DNA of 64,000 nucleotides. It comes from Flavobacterium sp. JAS. GTDB lineage: Bacteria > Bacteroidota > Bacteroidia > Flavobacteriales > Flavobacteriaceae. The position numbers and the translations under genes are program-made. Under the pieces are notes generated by a model that worked only from the letters and a program-made list of their open reading frames with translations, had not been told where the DNA came from and searched no databases. Position 1 is the stretch's first letter. Each line of letters starts with the position of its first letter. Positions 7,476 to 15,945 of the stretch are shown here, one piece after another. Location of the stretch: positions 186,001 through 250,000 of the forward strand of contig NZ_JAJMOX010000010.1 in NCBI RefSeq assembly GCF_020991455.1, written 5' to 3'.

Positions 7476-8039
7476 CTACTTCAACTCGTAGTCGAAGTAA
7501 TCATCTAAAAAATCTTTTCGTTGTTCAAAATTAAATTTTTCGTCTCGAATCATTAAACCGATTAAAGGATCTTTGTAGTCAACCATGTCGATAATTACAT
7601 TTTTATGATTTGGTAAATTTTTGAATTCATTCTTTAATTCTGTAAATGTATTATTATCAGGATTTATCAGATACTCTTTAAATAATGTTCTACATCTTTC
7701 AGTTCTACTAATTTTTCCATTTAGTTCATTCAATATATCTTCAACTTCTATGATAAAATCTTCTTTGGTTTTATAACTTATAAAATTATTTATTTCAATT
7801 TCGCCCCAATTTGGTAAAAATAATTTTGAACCATCGGGTACGCTAATTAAAATTTTATCAGCATAAACCATTTGTTTAAATTGATCGAAACTTACTAATT
7901 CCCAACAATTTATTTTCCCATCTGCAAAGATTACAATTTGTGTAAGCCAAAAATTAAAATTAGAAATAATTGCAGGTATAATTATTCCATTTATCAATTT
8001 TCCTTCTTCTTCTCGAAATGTTTTATATTTATATCTCAC
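7476..8039 (-). CDS. Hypothetical protein
   Basis: A 187-residue soluble protein with no signal peptide. It opens with a beta-rich segment (GKLINGIIIPAIISNFNFWL, then FADGKINCWELVSFDQF) and ends in an acidic helical region. I do not recognise a characterised family; the opening resembles small uncharacterised domains often found beside toxin-immunity genes, but no toxin is adjacent. It is 38 bp downstream of the VOC gene, so it is probably the last gene of the YciI-acetyltransferase-VOC transcript. A real gene judging by length and codon use. Confidence 0.75.
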   Translation of the reverse strand: MRYKYKTFREEEGKLINGIIIPAIISNFNFWLTQIVIFADGKINCWELVSFDQFKQMVYADKILISVPDGSKLFLPNWGEIEINNFISYKTKEDFIIEVEDILNELNGKISRTERCRTLFKEYLINPDNNTFTELKNEFKNLPNHKNVIIDMVDYKDPLIGLMIRDEKFNFEQRKDFLDDYFDYELK

Positions 8040-8077
8040 TTATGTTGTTCTAGATTTTTTATTTGCCTAATTGTTAA

Positions 8078-8467
8078 CTAACGTTCATAAAACTCAATTG
8101 GCAATTCATCAGGATCAGCAATAAAAGTGAATCTTTTTTCTGTCGTTTCATCAATTCTTATAGGTTCTGATTCGATGTTCTTGGTATCTAAAAAAGCGAT
8201 AGTTTCTTCTAAATTAATGACTTCAAAGGCCAAATGTCTCAAACCAACTGCTTCAGGTCTTGAAGGCCTTTTTGGCGGATTTGGAAACGAGAACAATTCG
8301 ACAACATAAATGCCATTCAAAGCCAAATCAAGTTTGTATGATTGACGTTCTTCACGATAGATTTCTCTGATGATTGTTAAACCTAAAACCTCTGTATAAA
8401 AAGTTTTAGATTTTTGATAATCAGAACATAAAATGGCAATATGATGAACTTTATTTAAGGTAAGCAT
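8078..8467 (-). CDS. VOC family metalloprotein (YaeR/GloA2-like glyoxalase fold)
   Basis: A 129-residue single vicinal-oxygen-chelate protein. It opens LNKVHHIAILCSDYQKSKTFY with the usual first metal-ligand histidine (H8/H9). Later come the second metal-ligand motif GLRHLAFEV and the closing DPDELPIEFYER. The RPSRPEAVGLRHLAFEV segment is characteristic of the YaeR/SMU1112c (GloA2) subgroup, glyoxalase I-like proteins whose substrate is not settled. It starts 10 bp after the acetyltransferase stop in a four-gene minus-strand run. Confidence 0.88.
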   Translation of the reverse strand: MLTLNKVHHIAILCSDYQKSKTFYTEVLGLTIIREIYREERQSYKLDLALNGIYVVELFSFPNPPKRPSRPEAVGLRHLAFEVINLEETIAFLDTKNIESEPIRIDETTEKRFTFIADPDELPIEFYER

Positions 8468-8476
8468 TATTTGTTT

Positions 8477-9043
8477 TTATTGGGGTTCTTGATTTAATTT
8501 TCTAATTATTTTCGCCGGATTTCCAACAGCCAGAGAGTTATCCGGAATATCTTTTGTAACCACAGATCCGGCTCCAATAACACAGCCTTTTCCAATTGTC
8601 ACGCCAGGACAAATTACAGAATTTCCGCCTATCCAGCAGTCGTCTCCAATAGAAATTGGTAAAGCATTTTCTAGTGTTTTTCTCAATTCAGCGTCAAGCG
8701 GATGTGTTGCAGTATAGATTTGAACATTTGGTGCAAAAAACACATTTGATCCAATATTTACTGGCGCGCAGTCCAAAACGACACAGTTTACATTAAAATA
8801 AACGTTGTCACCGCAAGAAATATTATATCCGTAATCACAATGAAATGGTGGTTCTATATAAAAACTCTTTCCCACATTCGGAATTAATTCAGCTAAAATT
8901 TCTTTTGCTTTTTTTGTTAAGCGATATTCAGTTACGTTTAATCGGTGGAGTATGTTTTTAGCTTTTCTTCGTTCTTTTACTAAAACAGGATCTCCCGCTG
9001 CGTAATATTCTCCCGAGATCATTTTCTCTTTTTCTGTCTTCAT
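8477..9043 (-). CDS. Sugar O-acetyltransferase (Maa/LacA-type hexapeptide transferase)
   Basis: A 188-residue protein starting MKTEKEKMISGEYYAAGDPV, which is the family opening (MTEKEKMLAGELY-type). Residues 10-60 form the Maa N-terminal helical domain. The rest is a left-handed beta helix of hexapeptide repeats, with the catalytic histidine in TATHPLDAELR and the closing GNPAKIIRKL. It probably acetylates a sugar with acetyl-CoA (maltose/galactoside acetyltransferase-like). The frame extends upstream to 9121, but that would overlap the YciI gene and add a non-homologous leader, so ATG 9043 was chosen; it begins 8 bp after the upstream stop. Confidence 0.92.
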   Translation of the reverse strand: MKTEKEKMISGEYYAAGDPVLVKERRKAKNILHRLNVTEYRLTKKAKEILAELIPNVGKSFYIEPPFHCDYGYNISCGDNVYFNVNCVVLDCAPVNIGSNVFFAPNVQIYTATHPLDAELRKTLENALPISIGDDCWIGGNSVICPGVTIGKGCVIGAGSVVTKDIPDNSLAVGNPAKIIRKLNQEPQ

Positions 9044-9051
9044 AAAAAGGT

Positions 9052-9510
9052 TTACATTTTTTTCTGGGCAATTTTTTTGTGAATTTTTATTGTTTCCTGC
9101 AAAGCTGCTGTTCCGTACCAAGGCGTTAATTCGGCTTCGAGTAATTTTGATTGCACCGCAGGATCTGTCGCTACAAGTGCCTGCGCTTCTTCAACAGTTT
9201 CAACATTAAAAATATAAATGCCTCTATAATTTCTGTCATTTTTCATAAAAGGTCCGGCAACAACCAGTTTTCCTTCTTTGGCTAATTTACCAATGTTTGC
9301 CATATGGCCTTCAAACATCTTTTTAATTTCTTCTTTTGACGATGTTGTATTCGTTCCGGATTTCAAAAGGCAGAAAACATATTTTTTCATTCCGTATTCA
9401 TCGGCGTTTAATGATTTTGCCAGATTTTCATCGAATTTTACTTCAGTTTCCTGAGAAAATCCTATGACATTTATAAATAAAAATGCGAGTAATAGTATTG
9501 ACTTTTTCAT
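9052..9510 (-). CDS. Secreted YciI family protein
   Basis: A 152-residue protein with a signal peptide (MKKSILLLAFLFINVIGFSQ, residues 1-20). It carries a YciI-like ferredoxin-fold domain from about residue 42 (KKYVFCLLKSG...GHMANIGKLAKEGKLVVAGPF...RGIYIFNVETVEEAQALVATDPAV). The histidine of the GHM segment and the DPAV segment are the conserved family features; the enzymatic activity of most members is unknown. First gene of a probable four-gene operon continuing into the acetyltransferase, VOC and hypothetical genes. Confidence 0.9.
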   Translation of the reverse strand: MKKSILLLAFLFINVIGFSQETEVKFDENLAKSLNADEYGMKKYVFCLLKSGTNTTSSKEEIKKMFEGHMANIGKLAKEGKLVVAGPFMKNDRNYRGIYIFNVETVEEAQALVATDPAVQSKLLEAELTPWYGTAALQETIKIHKKIAQKKM

Positions 9511-9566
9511 GTAATGATATTTAAAAGTTTAAAAAAAAGATGTTTATATTTAAAAATACTCTTACT

Positions 9567-9670
9567 CTTGTCATTCCGAGGAACGAGGAATCCCGCAAGA
9601 AACTCCGCAAAGAAAGCGTCAATCTGTGTCGATCTTGCAACGGGGATTCCTCGTTCCTCGGAATGACAAG
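9567..9670. repeat. Family D hairpin
   Basis: Arms of about 28 nt (left contains CATTCCGAGGAACGAGGAAT, right is its reverse complement) at 9567-9594 and 9642-9670. An inner GCAAGA/TCTTGC pair and a loop rich in CGCAAAG lie between them. It fills most of the gap between the DinB gene end and the YciI gene start. Confidence 0.88.
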
Positions 9671-9701
9671 ATTGCGCAAAAACCATGAAAAATAGTATTA
9701 A

Positions 9702-10160
9702 CTAAAGCAACTTCTTCAAAATCACAATCTGCCCTAAATGATAAACGTCATGCTGAATGATTCCATGAATATCTTCATAAAAATTATGATTATTATTATG
9801 ATCTATTTTCTCAAAATCAGCATCATTAAAATCAGTCAAACAAGCACTCCATAATTCCTGCGATTTTGCCAGACTTTGCAGCGATTGTTCCCAGGCTGGT
9901 TCAGATGAGTCTAAAATTGGCACAAAATAATTATGATCGGGAGTTGTAATCATTTCTCCCTGAACACGTCTTAATATGTTTCTCCTCCATTGTATTAGAT
10001 GATTGACAATTTCCCAAATTGTATTTAAATTTGGATTGATTTTTTTATAAGCCTGAGCTGCAGTAACATCTTTTAACGTATCTGCTAAGGTAACCTCAAG
10101 CCACGGATTTCCATTATAAATGGATTGATATAAATTCGAAACTCTTTTACTTTCTGACAT
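9702..10160 (-). CDS. DinB family protein
   Basis: A 152-residue helical protein of the DinB/YfiT four-helix-bundle superfamily. The expected metal-binding histidines are visible in WEIVNHLIQWR (about residue 53) and HDVYHLGQIVILKK near the C terminus (about residues 137-141). Members bind Ni or Zn and include thiol S-transferases such as bacillithiol transferase, but the substrate here is unknown. ATG 10160 was chosen; the only upstream start would be a TTG at 10166. A single gene with a family D hairpin downstream. Confidence 0.88.
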   Translation of the reverse strand: MSESKRVSNLYQSIYNGNPWLEVTLADTLKDVTAAQAYKKINPNLNTIWEIVNHLIQWRRNILRRVQGEMITTPDHNYFVPILDSSEPAWEQSLQSLAKSQELWSACLTDFNDADFEKIDHNNNHNFYEDIHGIIQHDVYHLGQIVILKKLL

Positions 10161-10251
10161 AATCAATAGTTTTTAAAAACACGCTAGCTAAGATACAAAT
10201 AAGTATTTTACAACTCATCCTCGAAATTCTACAATTGGGTTATTTAATATT

Positions 10252-10280
10252 TTTTAACAAGAATTGTTAAAATATATTTG
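10252..10280 (+). promoter_or_regulatory. Promoter of the TonB-receptor gene with an overlapping palindrome
   Basis: TTTTAACAA-GAA-TTGTTAAAA at 10252-10272 is a perfect 9-3-9 palindrome. The -7 element TATATTTG follows directly at 10273-10280, 20 bp before the ATG at 10301. The geometry is that of a repressor site lying between the -33 and -7 regions; the ligand is unknown. Confidence 0.65.
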
Positions 10281-10300
10281 CTCCATCAAAATCAAATACC

Positions 10301-12466
10301 ATGACAACCAAATTACTTTTTACAATTAGCTTTTTATTTTTTACAACTGTTTTTTTTGGTCAGAATACCGTTTCTGGAAAAGTTGTAGATCAAAAAGGAA
10401 AACCGGTTCCGGGAGCCAATATCTATCTGGACGGGACTTACGACGGAGCTACAAGCTCTGAAAAGGGAGATTTTTCTTTTGAAACCACTACTACAGGAAA
10501 TCAAACTTTAGTGGTTAGTTTTTTACTTTACGAAACTTTCAAAACAGAAATTGATGTTGCTAATTACAAAAATCAAACGGTTAAATTGAGAGAGAATGTT
10601 AATACTCTTGATGCCGTTGTGATTACTGCCGGAACATTAGAATCTGGAGATAAAGCCAGAGTTTCGGTTTTAAAACCGCTTGACATTGTAACAACAGCAG
10701 GTTCGGCCGGAAATATTGTTGCAGCATTACAAACTTTACCCGGAACTCAAACCGTGGGCGAAGATGGGCGTTTGTTTGTGCGTGGTGGAGAAGCCAGCGA
10801 AACTCAAACTTTTGTAGACGGGCTACGGGTAGCGCAACCGTACGGTGCAACGACCAATAATTTACCAACAAGAAGTAGATTTTCGCCTTTTTTGTTTAGC
10901 GGAATTGCATTTTCGACCGGAGGATATTCAGCTGAATACGGAGAAGCTTTGTCAAGTGTTTTGCTTTTGAATACGCAGGATGAACCAGATCAGAATAAAA
11001 CAGATATTGCCTTAATGACTGTTGGTTTAGGCGTTGGAAATACTCAAAAATGGAAAAAAAGCTCTTTCAGTATCAATACCAATTACATAAATCTGGCTCC
11101 TTATCAGGCAGCGATTCCTCAAAATGTAGATTGGAATAATCCATATCAATCTTTGGGTGGAGAAGCCGTTTACAGATATAATTTTGAACGCGGAATTTTT
11201 AAATTTTATGCGGCTTTTGATTCAGAAAAATTTGATTTGAATTCGAAAAACGTAAATTTTGTTGACCCAATCAGAACGGATTTGAACAATAATAATTTTT
11301 ATTTGAATGCTTCTTACAAAGGAGATTTCGGAACGGGATGGCAGCTTACATCAGGAATTAGCTACGGTTACAGTAAAAATAAAGTCAAGTACAATATAAG
11401 TGATGTAGACAGCGACGAAAATGCTATGCAGTTGAAATTAAAGTTAAGAAAAAACATTTCGAATTACTTTAAATTATCTTTTGGAGCGGACTATTTTATC
11501 ACAAGATTTAATGAAAACTTTAATGATAATGTTTCGATACAAGTTGCAAATGGTTACGATTCTAATATTGCCGCTTTTTATACAGAAGGAGATATATTAT
11601 TCTCAAAAAAACTGGCAATGAAAGTAGGTTTGAGACTTTCGAATAACAGTTTATTAAGCGAAACTAATCTTGCGCCAAGGGCTTCGATTGCTTACAAAGT
11701 TTCTAAAAATAGTCAGTTTTCATTTGCCTATGGAGATTTTTCTCAAACTCCGGTTGTCGATTATATCAAATATTCAAAATACCATCAGTTTGAAAGTGAG
11801 AAAGCACAACATTATATTTTAAATTATCAGTTTACCAAACCGGGACAAACCTTTAGAGCTGAAGCTTATTATAAAGATTATAGCAATCTGGTTCAATATG
11901 ATACAAAAGACATCGTTTACAATTCAGTATTCAATAGTAACGGTTCAGGTTATGCAAAAGGACTTGATTTGTTCTGGAGAGACAGCAATTTATATAAAAA
12001 TCTGGAATATTGGATTTCCTATTCTTATATCGATTCAGAAAGACAATACAAGAATTTTCCAACAATGGCTACTCCTAATTTTATAGCCAATCATAGTTTG
12101 TCAATTGTAACCAAATATTTCATCACCGATTGGAAATCGCAAATAGGTTTCACCAATAGTTATAGTTCAGGACGTCCGTACAATGATCCAAACCAAACGC
12201 AATTCATGAACGGAAAAACAAAGTCATACAATAGTTTGAGTTTTAACTGGGCGTATTTATTGACAACACAAAAGATCCTTTATTTCTCTGTTTCGAATGT
12301 ATTAGGAACACAGAATGTTTTTGGATACGATTATGCTAAAGTAGCAGATCCAAGCGGAGTTTATAACAGACAAGCCGTAACACCAACCGCAGATCGATTT
12401 TTCTTCGTAGGTTTCTTCTGGACCATTAGCCAGAATAAAAATGAGAATCAATTGAAAAACTTGTAG
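10301..12466 (+). CDS. TonB-dependent outer membrane receptor with carboxypeptidase-regulatory-like domain
   Basis: A 721-residue receptor. Residues 1-20 are a signal peptide (cut after VFFGQ). Residues 22-107 are the CarboxypepD_reg-like beta sandwich (VSGKVVDQKGKPVPGANIYL). The plug runs from about 110 to 225 (VVITAGTLESGD, then LPGTQTVGEDGRLFVRGGEA, FVDGLRV and GGYSAEYGEALS). The remainder is the 22-stranded barrel ending in an aromatic residue pattern (FFFVGFFWTI). It takes up an unidentified ligand with TonB energy. No SusD partner is adjacent, so it is not a SusCD polysaccharide system. It heads the + strand cluster with DUF2141, a TPR-like protein and the LytS/LytTR system. Confidence 0.93.
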   Translation: MTTKLLFTISFLFFTTVFFGQNTVSGKVVDQKGKPVPGANIYLDGTYDGATSSEKGDFSFETTTTGNQTLVVSFLLYETFKTEIDVANYKNQTVKLRENVNTLDAVVITAGTLESGDKARVSVLKPLDIVTTAGSAGNIVAALQTLPGTQTVGEDGRLFVRGGEASETQTFVDGLRVAQPYGATTNNLPTRSRFSPFLFSGIAFSTGGYSAEYGEALSSVLLLNTQDEPDQNKTDIALMTVGLGVGNTQKWKKSSFSINTNYINLAPYQAAIPQNVDWNNPYQSLGGEAVYRYNFERGIFKFYAAFDSEKFDLNSKNVNFVDPIRTDLNNNNFYLNASYKGDFGTGWQLTSGISYGYSKNKVKYNISDVDSDENAMQLKLKLRKNISNYFKLSFGADYFITRFNENFNDNVSIQVANGYDSNIAAFYTEGDILFSKKLAMKVGLRLSNNSLLSETNLAPRASIAYKVSKNSQFSFAYGDFSQTPVVDYIKYSKYHQFESEKAQHYILNYQFTKPGQTFRAEAYYKDYSNLVQYDTKDIVYNSVFNSNGSGYAKGLDLFWRDSNLYKNLEYWISYSYIDSERQYKNFPTMATPNFIANHSLSIVTKYFITDWKSQIGFTNSYSSGRPYNDPNQTQFMNGKTKSYNSLSFNWAYLLTTQKILYFSVSNVLGTQNVFGYDYAKVADPSGVYNRQAVTPTADRFFFVGFFWTISQNKNENQLKNL

Positions 12467-12835
12467 AAGAAGGTTCAAAGTGGCAAAGGTTCAAAGGGAC
12501 AGAGGTTTTGAAATATGATTATTGATTCTTTTAAGAAAAACCTTTGAACCTTTGTCACTCTGAGCCTTTGCACCTCAAAAAAAACAATTCAGTCATCAAA
12601 TTCAACAACTCAGTATCATTTAATTTTAAAACAGTAAAATCCGATATACTTTTGAAGTATAAAATTAGAAGACAATAAGTTGTTAAGCTTCTAAGCTACT
12701 AAGAAAAAAAACTTAGAGTCTTAGTTACTCAAAAACTTAGAAACTTCAAAAAACAAACAGAGTTTTAATCATCAATCAAAAAAAAACTTAGACACTCAGA
12801 ACCTTAGTAACGTAGAAACTTAAAAAAAAGAAATC
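12467..12835. repeat. Gap with a family A inverted pair and family H repeats
   Basis: No gene is visible. Family A words run forward at 12471-12507 (GGTTCAAAGTGGCAAAGGTT) and inverted at 12541-12575 (CCTTTGAACCTTTGTCACTC), separated by about 33 bp. From 12674 to 12828 follow family H words (AAGCTTCTAAGCTACTAAG, AACTTAGAGTCTTAG, AACTTAGACACTCAGAACC). A candidate -7 element TACTTTTG at 12647-12654 could start the DUF2141 transcript, which would then carry the H repeats in a 180-nt leader. Confidence 0.75.
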
Positions 12836-13252
12836 ATGACCAAAATTATTACAATAATCACATTATTTATCTGCAGTTTAATGTCTGCTCAATCTGCTCA
12901 AAATGTAAAATTAACTGTTGCCGTTTCAGGTTTAAAAAGCGATACAGGAATTGTTAAAGTAGGTTTGTACAACTCAGATGGTACATTTCTTAAAACGACC
13001 TATAGAAGTCTTGCTTCTGAAATTAAAAACAACGAAGTAGTTGTAACGTTTGACAATCTTCCGGCAGGAGAATATGCAATTTCAACCTATCACGATGAAA
13101 ACAATAACGGAAAATTGGATAGAAACGCGATGGGAGTACCTTCTGAAGCTTATGCTGCTTCAAACAATGCTAAAGGATTTATGGGGCCTCCTACTTATAA
13201 AGATGCTAAATTCGTTGTTGATAAAGATTCAAAAATTGAAATTATATTATAA
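12836..13252 (+). CDS. DUF2141 secreted protein
   Basis: A 138-residue protein with a signal peptide (MTKIITIITLFICSLMSAQS) and one DUF2141 beta-sandwich domain. Typical motifs are visible: VAVSGLKSDTGIVKVGLYN, then FDNLPAGEYAISTYHDENNNGKLDRN, then MGVPSEAYAASNNAKGFMGPPTYKDAKF. The family is periplasmic or outer-membrane associated and of unknown function; the DENNNGKLD loop looks like a calcium-binding turn. It sits between the TonB receptor and a TPR-like secreted protein, an arrangement I recall as common in flavobacteria. Confidence 0.9.
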   Translation: MTKIITIITLFICSLMSAQSAQNVKLTVAVSGLKSDTGIVKVGLYNSDGTFLKTTYRSLASEIKNNEVVVTFDNLPAGEYAISTYHDENNNGKLDRNAMGVPSEAYAASNNAKGFMGPPTYKDAKFVVDKDSKIEIIL

Positions 13253-13296
13253 ACAGTAACTAACAAATTAAAATAACCATTTAAATAACTTATAAA

Positions 13297-13920
13297 ATGA
13301 AAAAAATCATCACTTTGCTTGCATTATTTGTAGTAGTAATAAGCTCTGCACAAACACAATTTGAACAAGGAATGGGAAAAGCTTTTGGGCTTTGGAAAGA
13401 AGGAAAAAACACAGAAGCTTCTGCAATGTTTGAGAGAATCGCTTCTGCAGAGAAAACAAGTTATTTACCTAATTATTATGTAGCACTAGTAAATACAACA
13501 GCAGCTTTTAAGACACAAGATAAAACGCAAATTGATTTGTTGTTGACAAAAGCACAAGATGCATTAGATGTTGAATTTATTAAAGATCAAAACAATGCCG
13601 AGTTGTATGCAATGCAGGCTTTAATTTATACGGCTTGGGTAGTTGCAGACCCAATGACAAACAGTATGAAATATTCGGCAAAAGTGATGGATGCTTACGC
13701 AAAAGGAAAAGCGATAGATCCAAACAATCCAAGAATCGTTTTTGGTGAAGCAGATTATCAATTAGGAGGTGCAAAATGGACAGGAGTTGACACAAAACCG
13801 CTTTGTGCACAAGTTGATAAAGCTATTGAACTTTTTGCTACTTTTAAACCAGAAACGCCTTTTTCTCCAAAATGGGGATTAGAAAGAGCTTTAGAATCTC
13901 AAAAAAATTGTAAAAAATAA
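13297..13920 (+). CDS. Secreted TPR-like protein
   Basis: A 207-residue protein with a signal peptide (MKKIITLLALFVVVISSAQ). It is helical throughout, with repeat-like segments (FGLWKEGKNTEASAMFERIA, then YVALVNTTAAFKTQDKTQID, then NAELYAMQALIYTAWVV) resembling degenerate tetratricopeptide repeats. Probably a periplasmic adaptor. It is 44 bp downstream of the DUF2141 gene and 20 bp upstream of the histidine kinase gene, so these are probably co-transcribed. No catalytic motif is visible. Confidence 0.85.
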   Translation: MKKIITLLALFVVVISSAQTQFEQGMGKAFGLWKEGKNTEASAMFERIASAEKTSYLPNYYVALVNTTAAFKTQDKTQIDLLLTKAQDALDVEFIKDQNNAELYAMQALIYTAWVVADPMTNSMKYSAKVMDAYAKGKAIDPNNPRIVFGEADYQLGGAKWTGVDTKPLCAQVDKAIELFATFKPETPFSPKWGLERALESQKNCKK

Positions 13921-13940
13921 TTATTTAAGCCATCTCATAA

Positions 13941-15299
13941 ATGAAAGATCATAGAAATTCATACGCTGATTTAAAAAGCGGAACAATTGTCTCGTTTAAG
14001 ATTTCTATGATCTTTACAGTAATATTCTGTGTTTTTTTAGGAAGTGATTTAAATGTTCAAAACGTTCTTATTACATTTTTTATTAGCTGTCTTTACTCTT
14101 TCGGGGTAGGTTTTGGAAACGGATATATTAATGTCCTGCTAGACAAAAAATGGGATTGGTTAGAGCAGACAAACCTGAGAGTTTATTACGGAATTATGGT
14201 TACTGTTTTGTACACAGTTCCCATTGTTTTAGGAATTAATTATTATGTTTTTGTTGTTTTGCAAAATATGCCTTTAGAAAAGTTCTTTAGCGAAAGAATG
14301 ATTTGGGTGCATCTGTTTTATATCATTTTGTCTTTAGGAGTTTCAACTTTTATGCAAGCCAGAAGTTTTATGGTAAAGTGGAAACAAGCATCAAAATTTG
14401 AAATAACACAACAAAAGATTATCGCAGGAACGGCAAATGCTAAATTCGAAAGTTTAAAAAATCAAATCGACCCACATTTTCTTTTTAATAGCTTGAATGT
14501 TTTAAGTTCTTTAATCGAAGAGAATCCTGATAATGCACAACGATTTACAACTTCTTTATCTAAAATTTATCGCTACGTTTTAGAGCAAAAAGATAAAGAA
14601 TTGGTTTCTGTTGAAGATGAATTGTCATTTGCAAAAACGTATATGAATTTGCTGAAAATGCGTTTTGAGAACAGTTTGTTTTATGAATTACCAACAACCG
14701 ATATAAACCCTTATGCAAAAGTAGTTCCGCTGTCATTACAGCTTTTGCTTGAAAATACAGTAAAACACAACGTTGTAAGCGAGCAAAAACCATTACATAT
14801 TCGAATTTTTGTTGATGGAGATTATTTGGCAATTCAGAATGACTTTCAGAAAAAAGAAGTTTTACAAGACAGGCAAGGAGTTGGATTACAAAATATTGTG
14901 AACCGATACGGAATTGTAACCAACAGAAAAGTGCTGGTCGAACAGAATGAACAAACTTTTACTGTTAAGATTCCAATCTTAACGAAACAAATTGCGGTTA
15001 TGGAAAAGAATGTAGAATATACAGATGAAAATAAAGCTTATTTCAGAGCTAAAAAAAGAGTAGAAGAATTAAAAGGATTTTACGCAAACGTAATTTCATA
15101 TTGTTGTGTGATTCCGTGTTTAATCTTTGTGAACTTGACCTTTTCTCCCGGATTTCAATGGTTTTGGTTTTCGGCTTTAGGCTGGGGATTTGGAGTTGTA
15201 ATGCATGCTTTTAAAGTTTTTGGTTATAGCTCAGATTGGGAGGAACGAAAAATAAGAGAGATTCTGGAAAGAGAAAATAACAAACAAAGTTGGAAATAA
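13941..15299 (+). CDS. LytS/YehU-type sensor histidine kinase with C-terminal 2TM domain
   Basis: A 452-residue membrane kinase. Residues 15-150 hold four hydrophobic segments. Residues about 170-250 are the His_kinase domain (PF06580), with phospho-acceptor His179 in NQIDPHFLFNSLNVLSS. The ATP lid includes LLLENTVKHNV (N box) and GVGLQNIVNRYG (G box). From about residue 370 the protein ends in a 2TM domain (PF13239): AYFRAKKRVEELKGFYANVI, two membrane helices, then WEERKIREILERE. It starts a run of five free-standing 2TM proteins followed by a LytTR regulator, its presumed partner. The stop is 2 bp before the next ATG, so translation is probably coupled. Confidence 0.95.
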   Translation: MKDHRNSYADLKSGTIVSFKISMIFTVIFCVFLGSDLNVQNVLITFFISCLYSFGVGFGNGYINVLLDKKWDWLEQTNLRVYYGIMVTVLYTVPIVLGINYYVFVVLQNMPLEKFFSERMIWVHLFYIILSLGVSTFMQARSFMVKWKQASKFEITQQKIIAGTANAKFESLKNQIDPHFLFNSLNVLSSLIEENPDNAQRFTTSLSKIYRYVLEQKDKELVSVEDELSFAKTYMNLLKMRFENSLFYELPTTDINPYAKVVPLSLQLLLENTVKHNVVSEQKPLHIRIFVDGDYLAIQNDFQKKEVLQDRQGVGLQNIVNRYGIVTNRKVLVEQNEQTFTVKIPILTKQIAVMEKNVEYTDENKAYFRAKKRVEELKGFYANVISYCCVIPCLIFVNLTFSPGFQWFWFSALGWGFGVVMHAFKVFGYSSDWEERKIREILERENNKQSWK

Positions 15300-15301
15300 T
15301 C

Positions 15302-15631
15302 ATGGAAACTAATTGTCATATTGACCGGGAAAAACTTGAGTTTCAACAAATCTTGAACAAAAAGATCGTTAAACTCAGATTATTTTGTCTCCATGCGCTT
15401 GTATATGGTATGGGAGTAATTGTTTTTATTTTGAAAGAATATTTTGGAGTTTGTTTTGATTTTTTTCCAGTCACGTATCTAAACTATGTTGTGATAATAA
15501 TTTGGACCAGTGTGTTTTTATTTTCTGCTATTGATTTAATTGTTTCGTATACAATTTTTGGAAAAAAATGGGAGGAGCGTAAGTTAAAAAGCATCTTAGA
15601 AAAAAAACAAGAAAAACAAAAATGGGTCTAA
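15302..15631 (+). CDS. Small 2TM domain protein, type b
   Basis: A 109-residue protein that is essentially one 2TM domain. A charged N-terminal helix (REKLEFQQILNKKIVKLRLF) is followed by two membrane helices (about residues 29-50 and 66-90) and the closing KKWEERKLKSILEKKQEKQKW. The type b form has KLRxFxxHAxxY before the first helix and lacks the GF(Y) motif of type a. ATG 15302, 2 bp after the kinase stop, was preferred to an upstream in-frame TTG. A near copy is at 15946. Function unknown; it probably acts with or modulates the kinase. Confidence 0.88.
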   Translation: METNCHIDREKLEFQQILNKKIVKLRLFCLHALVYGMGVIVFILKEYFGVCFDFFPVTYLNYVVIIIWTSVFLFSAIDLIVSYTIFGKKWEERKLKSILEKKQEKQKWV

Positions 15632-15633
15632 TC

Positions 15634-15924
15634 ATGGAAACGAATTATTCTGAAGCAGAACTTCATTATCAGGCTCAAAAAAAAGTAAAAGAAATTAGAA
15701 AATTTTATGAGCATTTGACTGTATATGTTCTTTGTAATCCAATTGTGATTATAGAAAATTTGATGACTTCACCAGGTTATTTATATTTTTGGTGGTGCCT
15801 GTTGGGTTGGGGAGTTGCAATTGTTTTGCATGGATTGAAAGCCTTTGATTGTTTTCCGTTTTTTAATAAGGAATGGGAAGAACAGAAAATAAAAGAGATC
15901 ATTGACAGAGAAGAAAAAAAGTAA
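15634..15924 (+). CDS. Small 2TM domain protein, type a
   Basis: A 96-residue single 2TM domain: YQAQKKVKEIRKFYEHLTVY, a membrane helix, the short exposed SPGYLYFWW linker, a second helix (WGVAIVLHGLKAF) and NKEWEEQKIKEIIDREE. It is the same type as the kinase's own C-terminal domain. ATG 15634 was preferred by analogy with the other members, where ATG follows the stop of the previous gene after TC; an ATG at 15622 inside the previous gene is also possible and would add four residues. Confidence 0.85.
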   Translation: METNYSEAELHYQAQKKVKEIRKFYEHLTVYVLCNPIVIIENLMTSPGYLYFWWCLLGWGVAIVLHGLKAFDCFPFFNKEWEEQKIKEIIDREEKK

Positions 15925-15945
15925 AAAACAAATTTGGAAATAATT

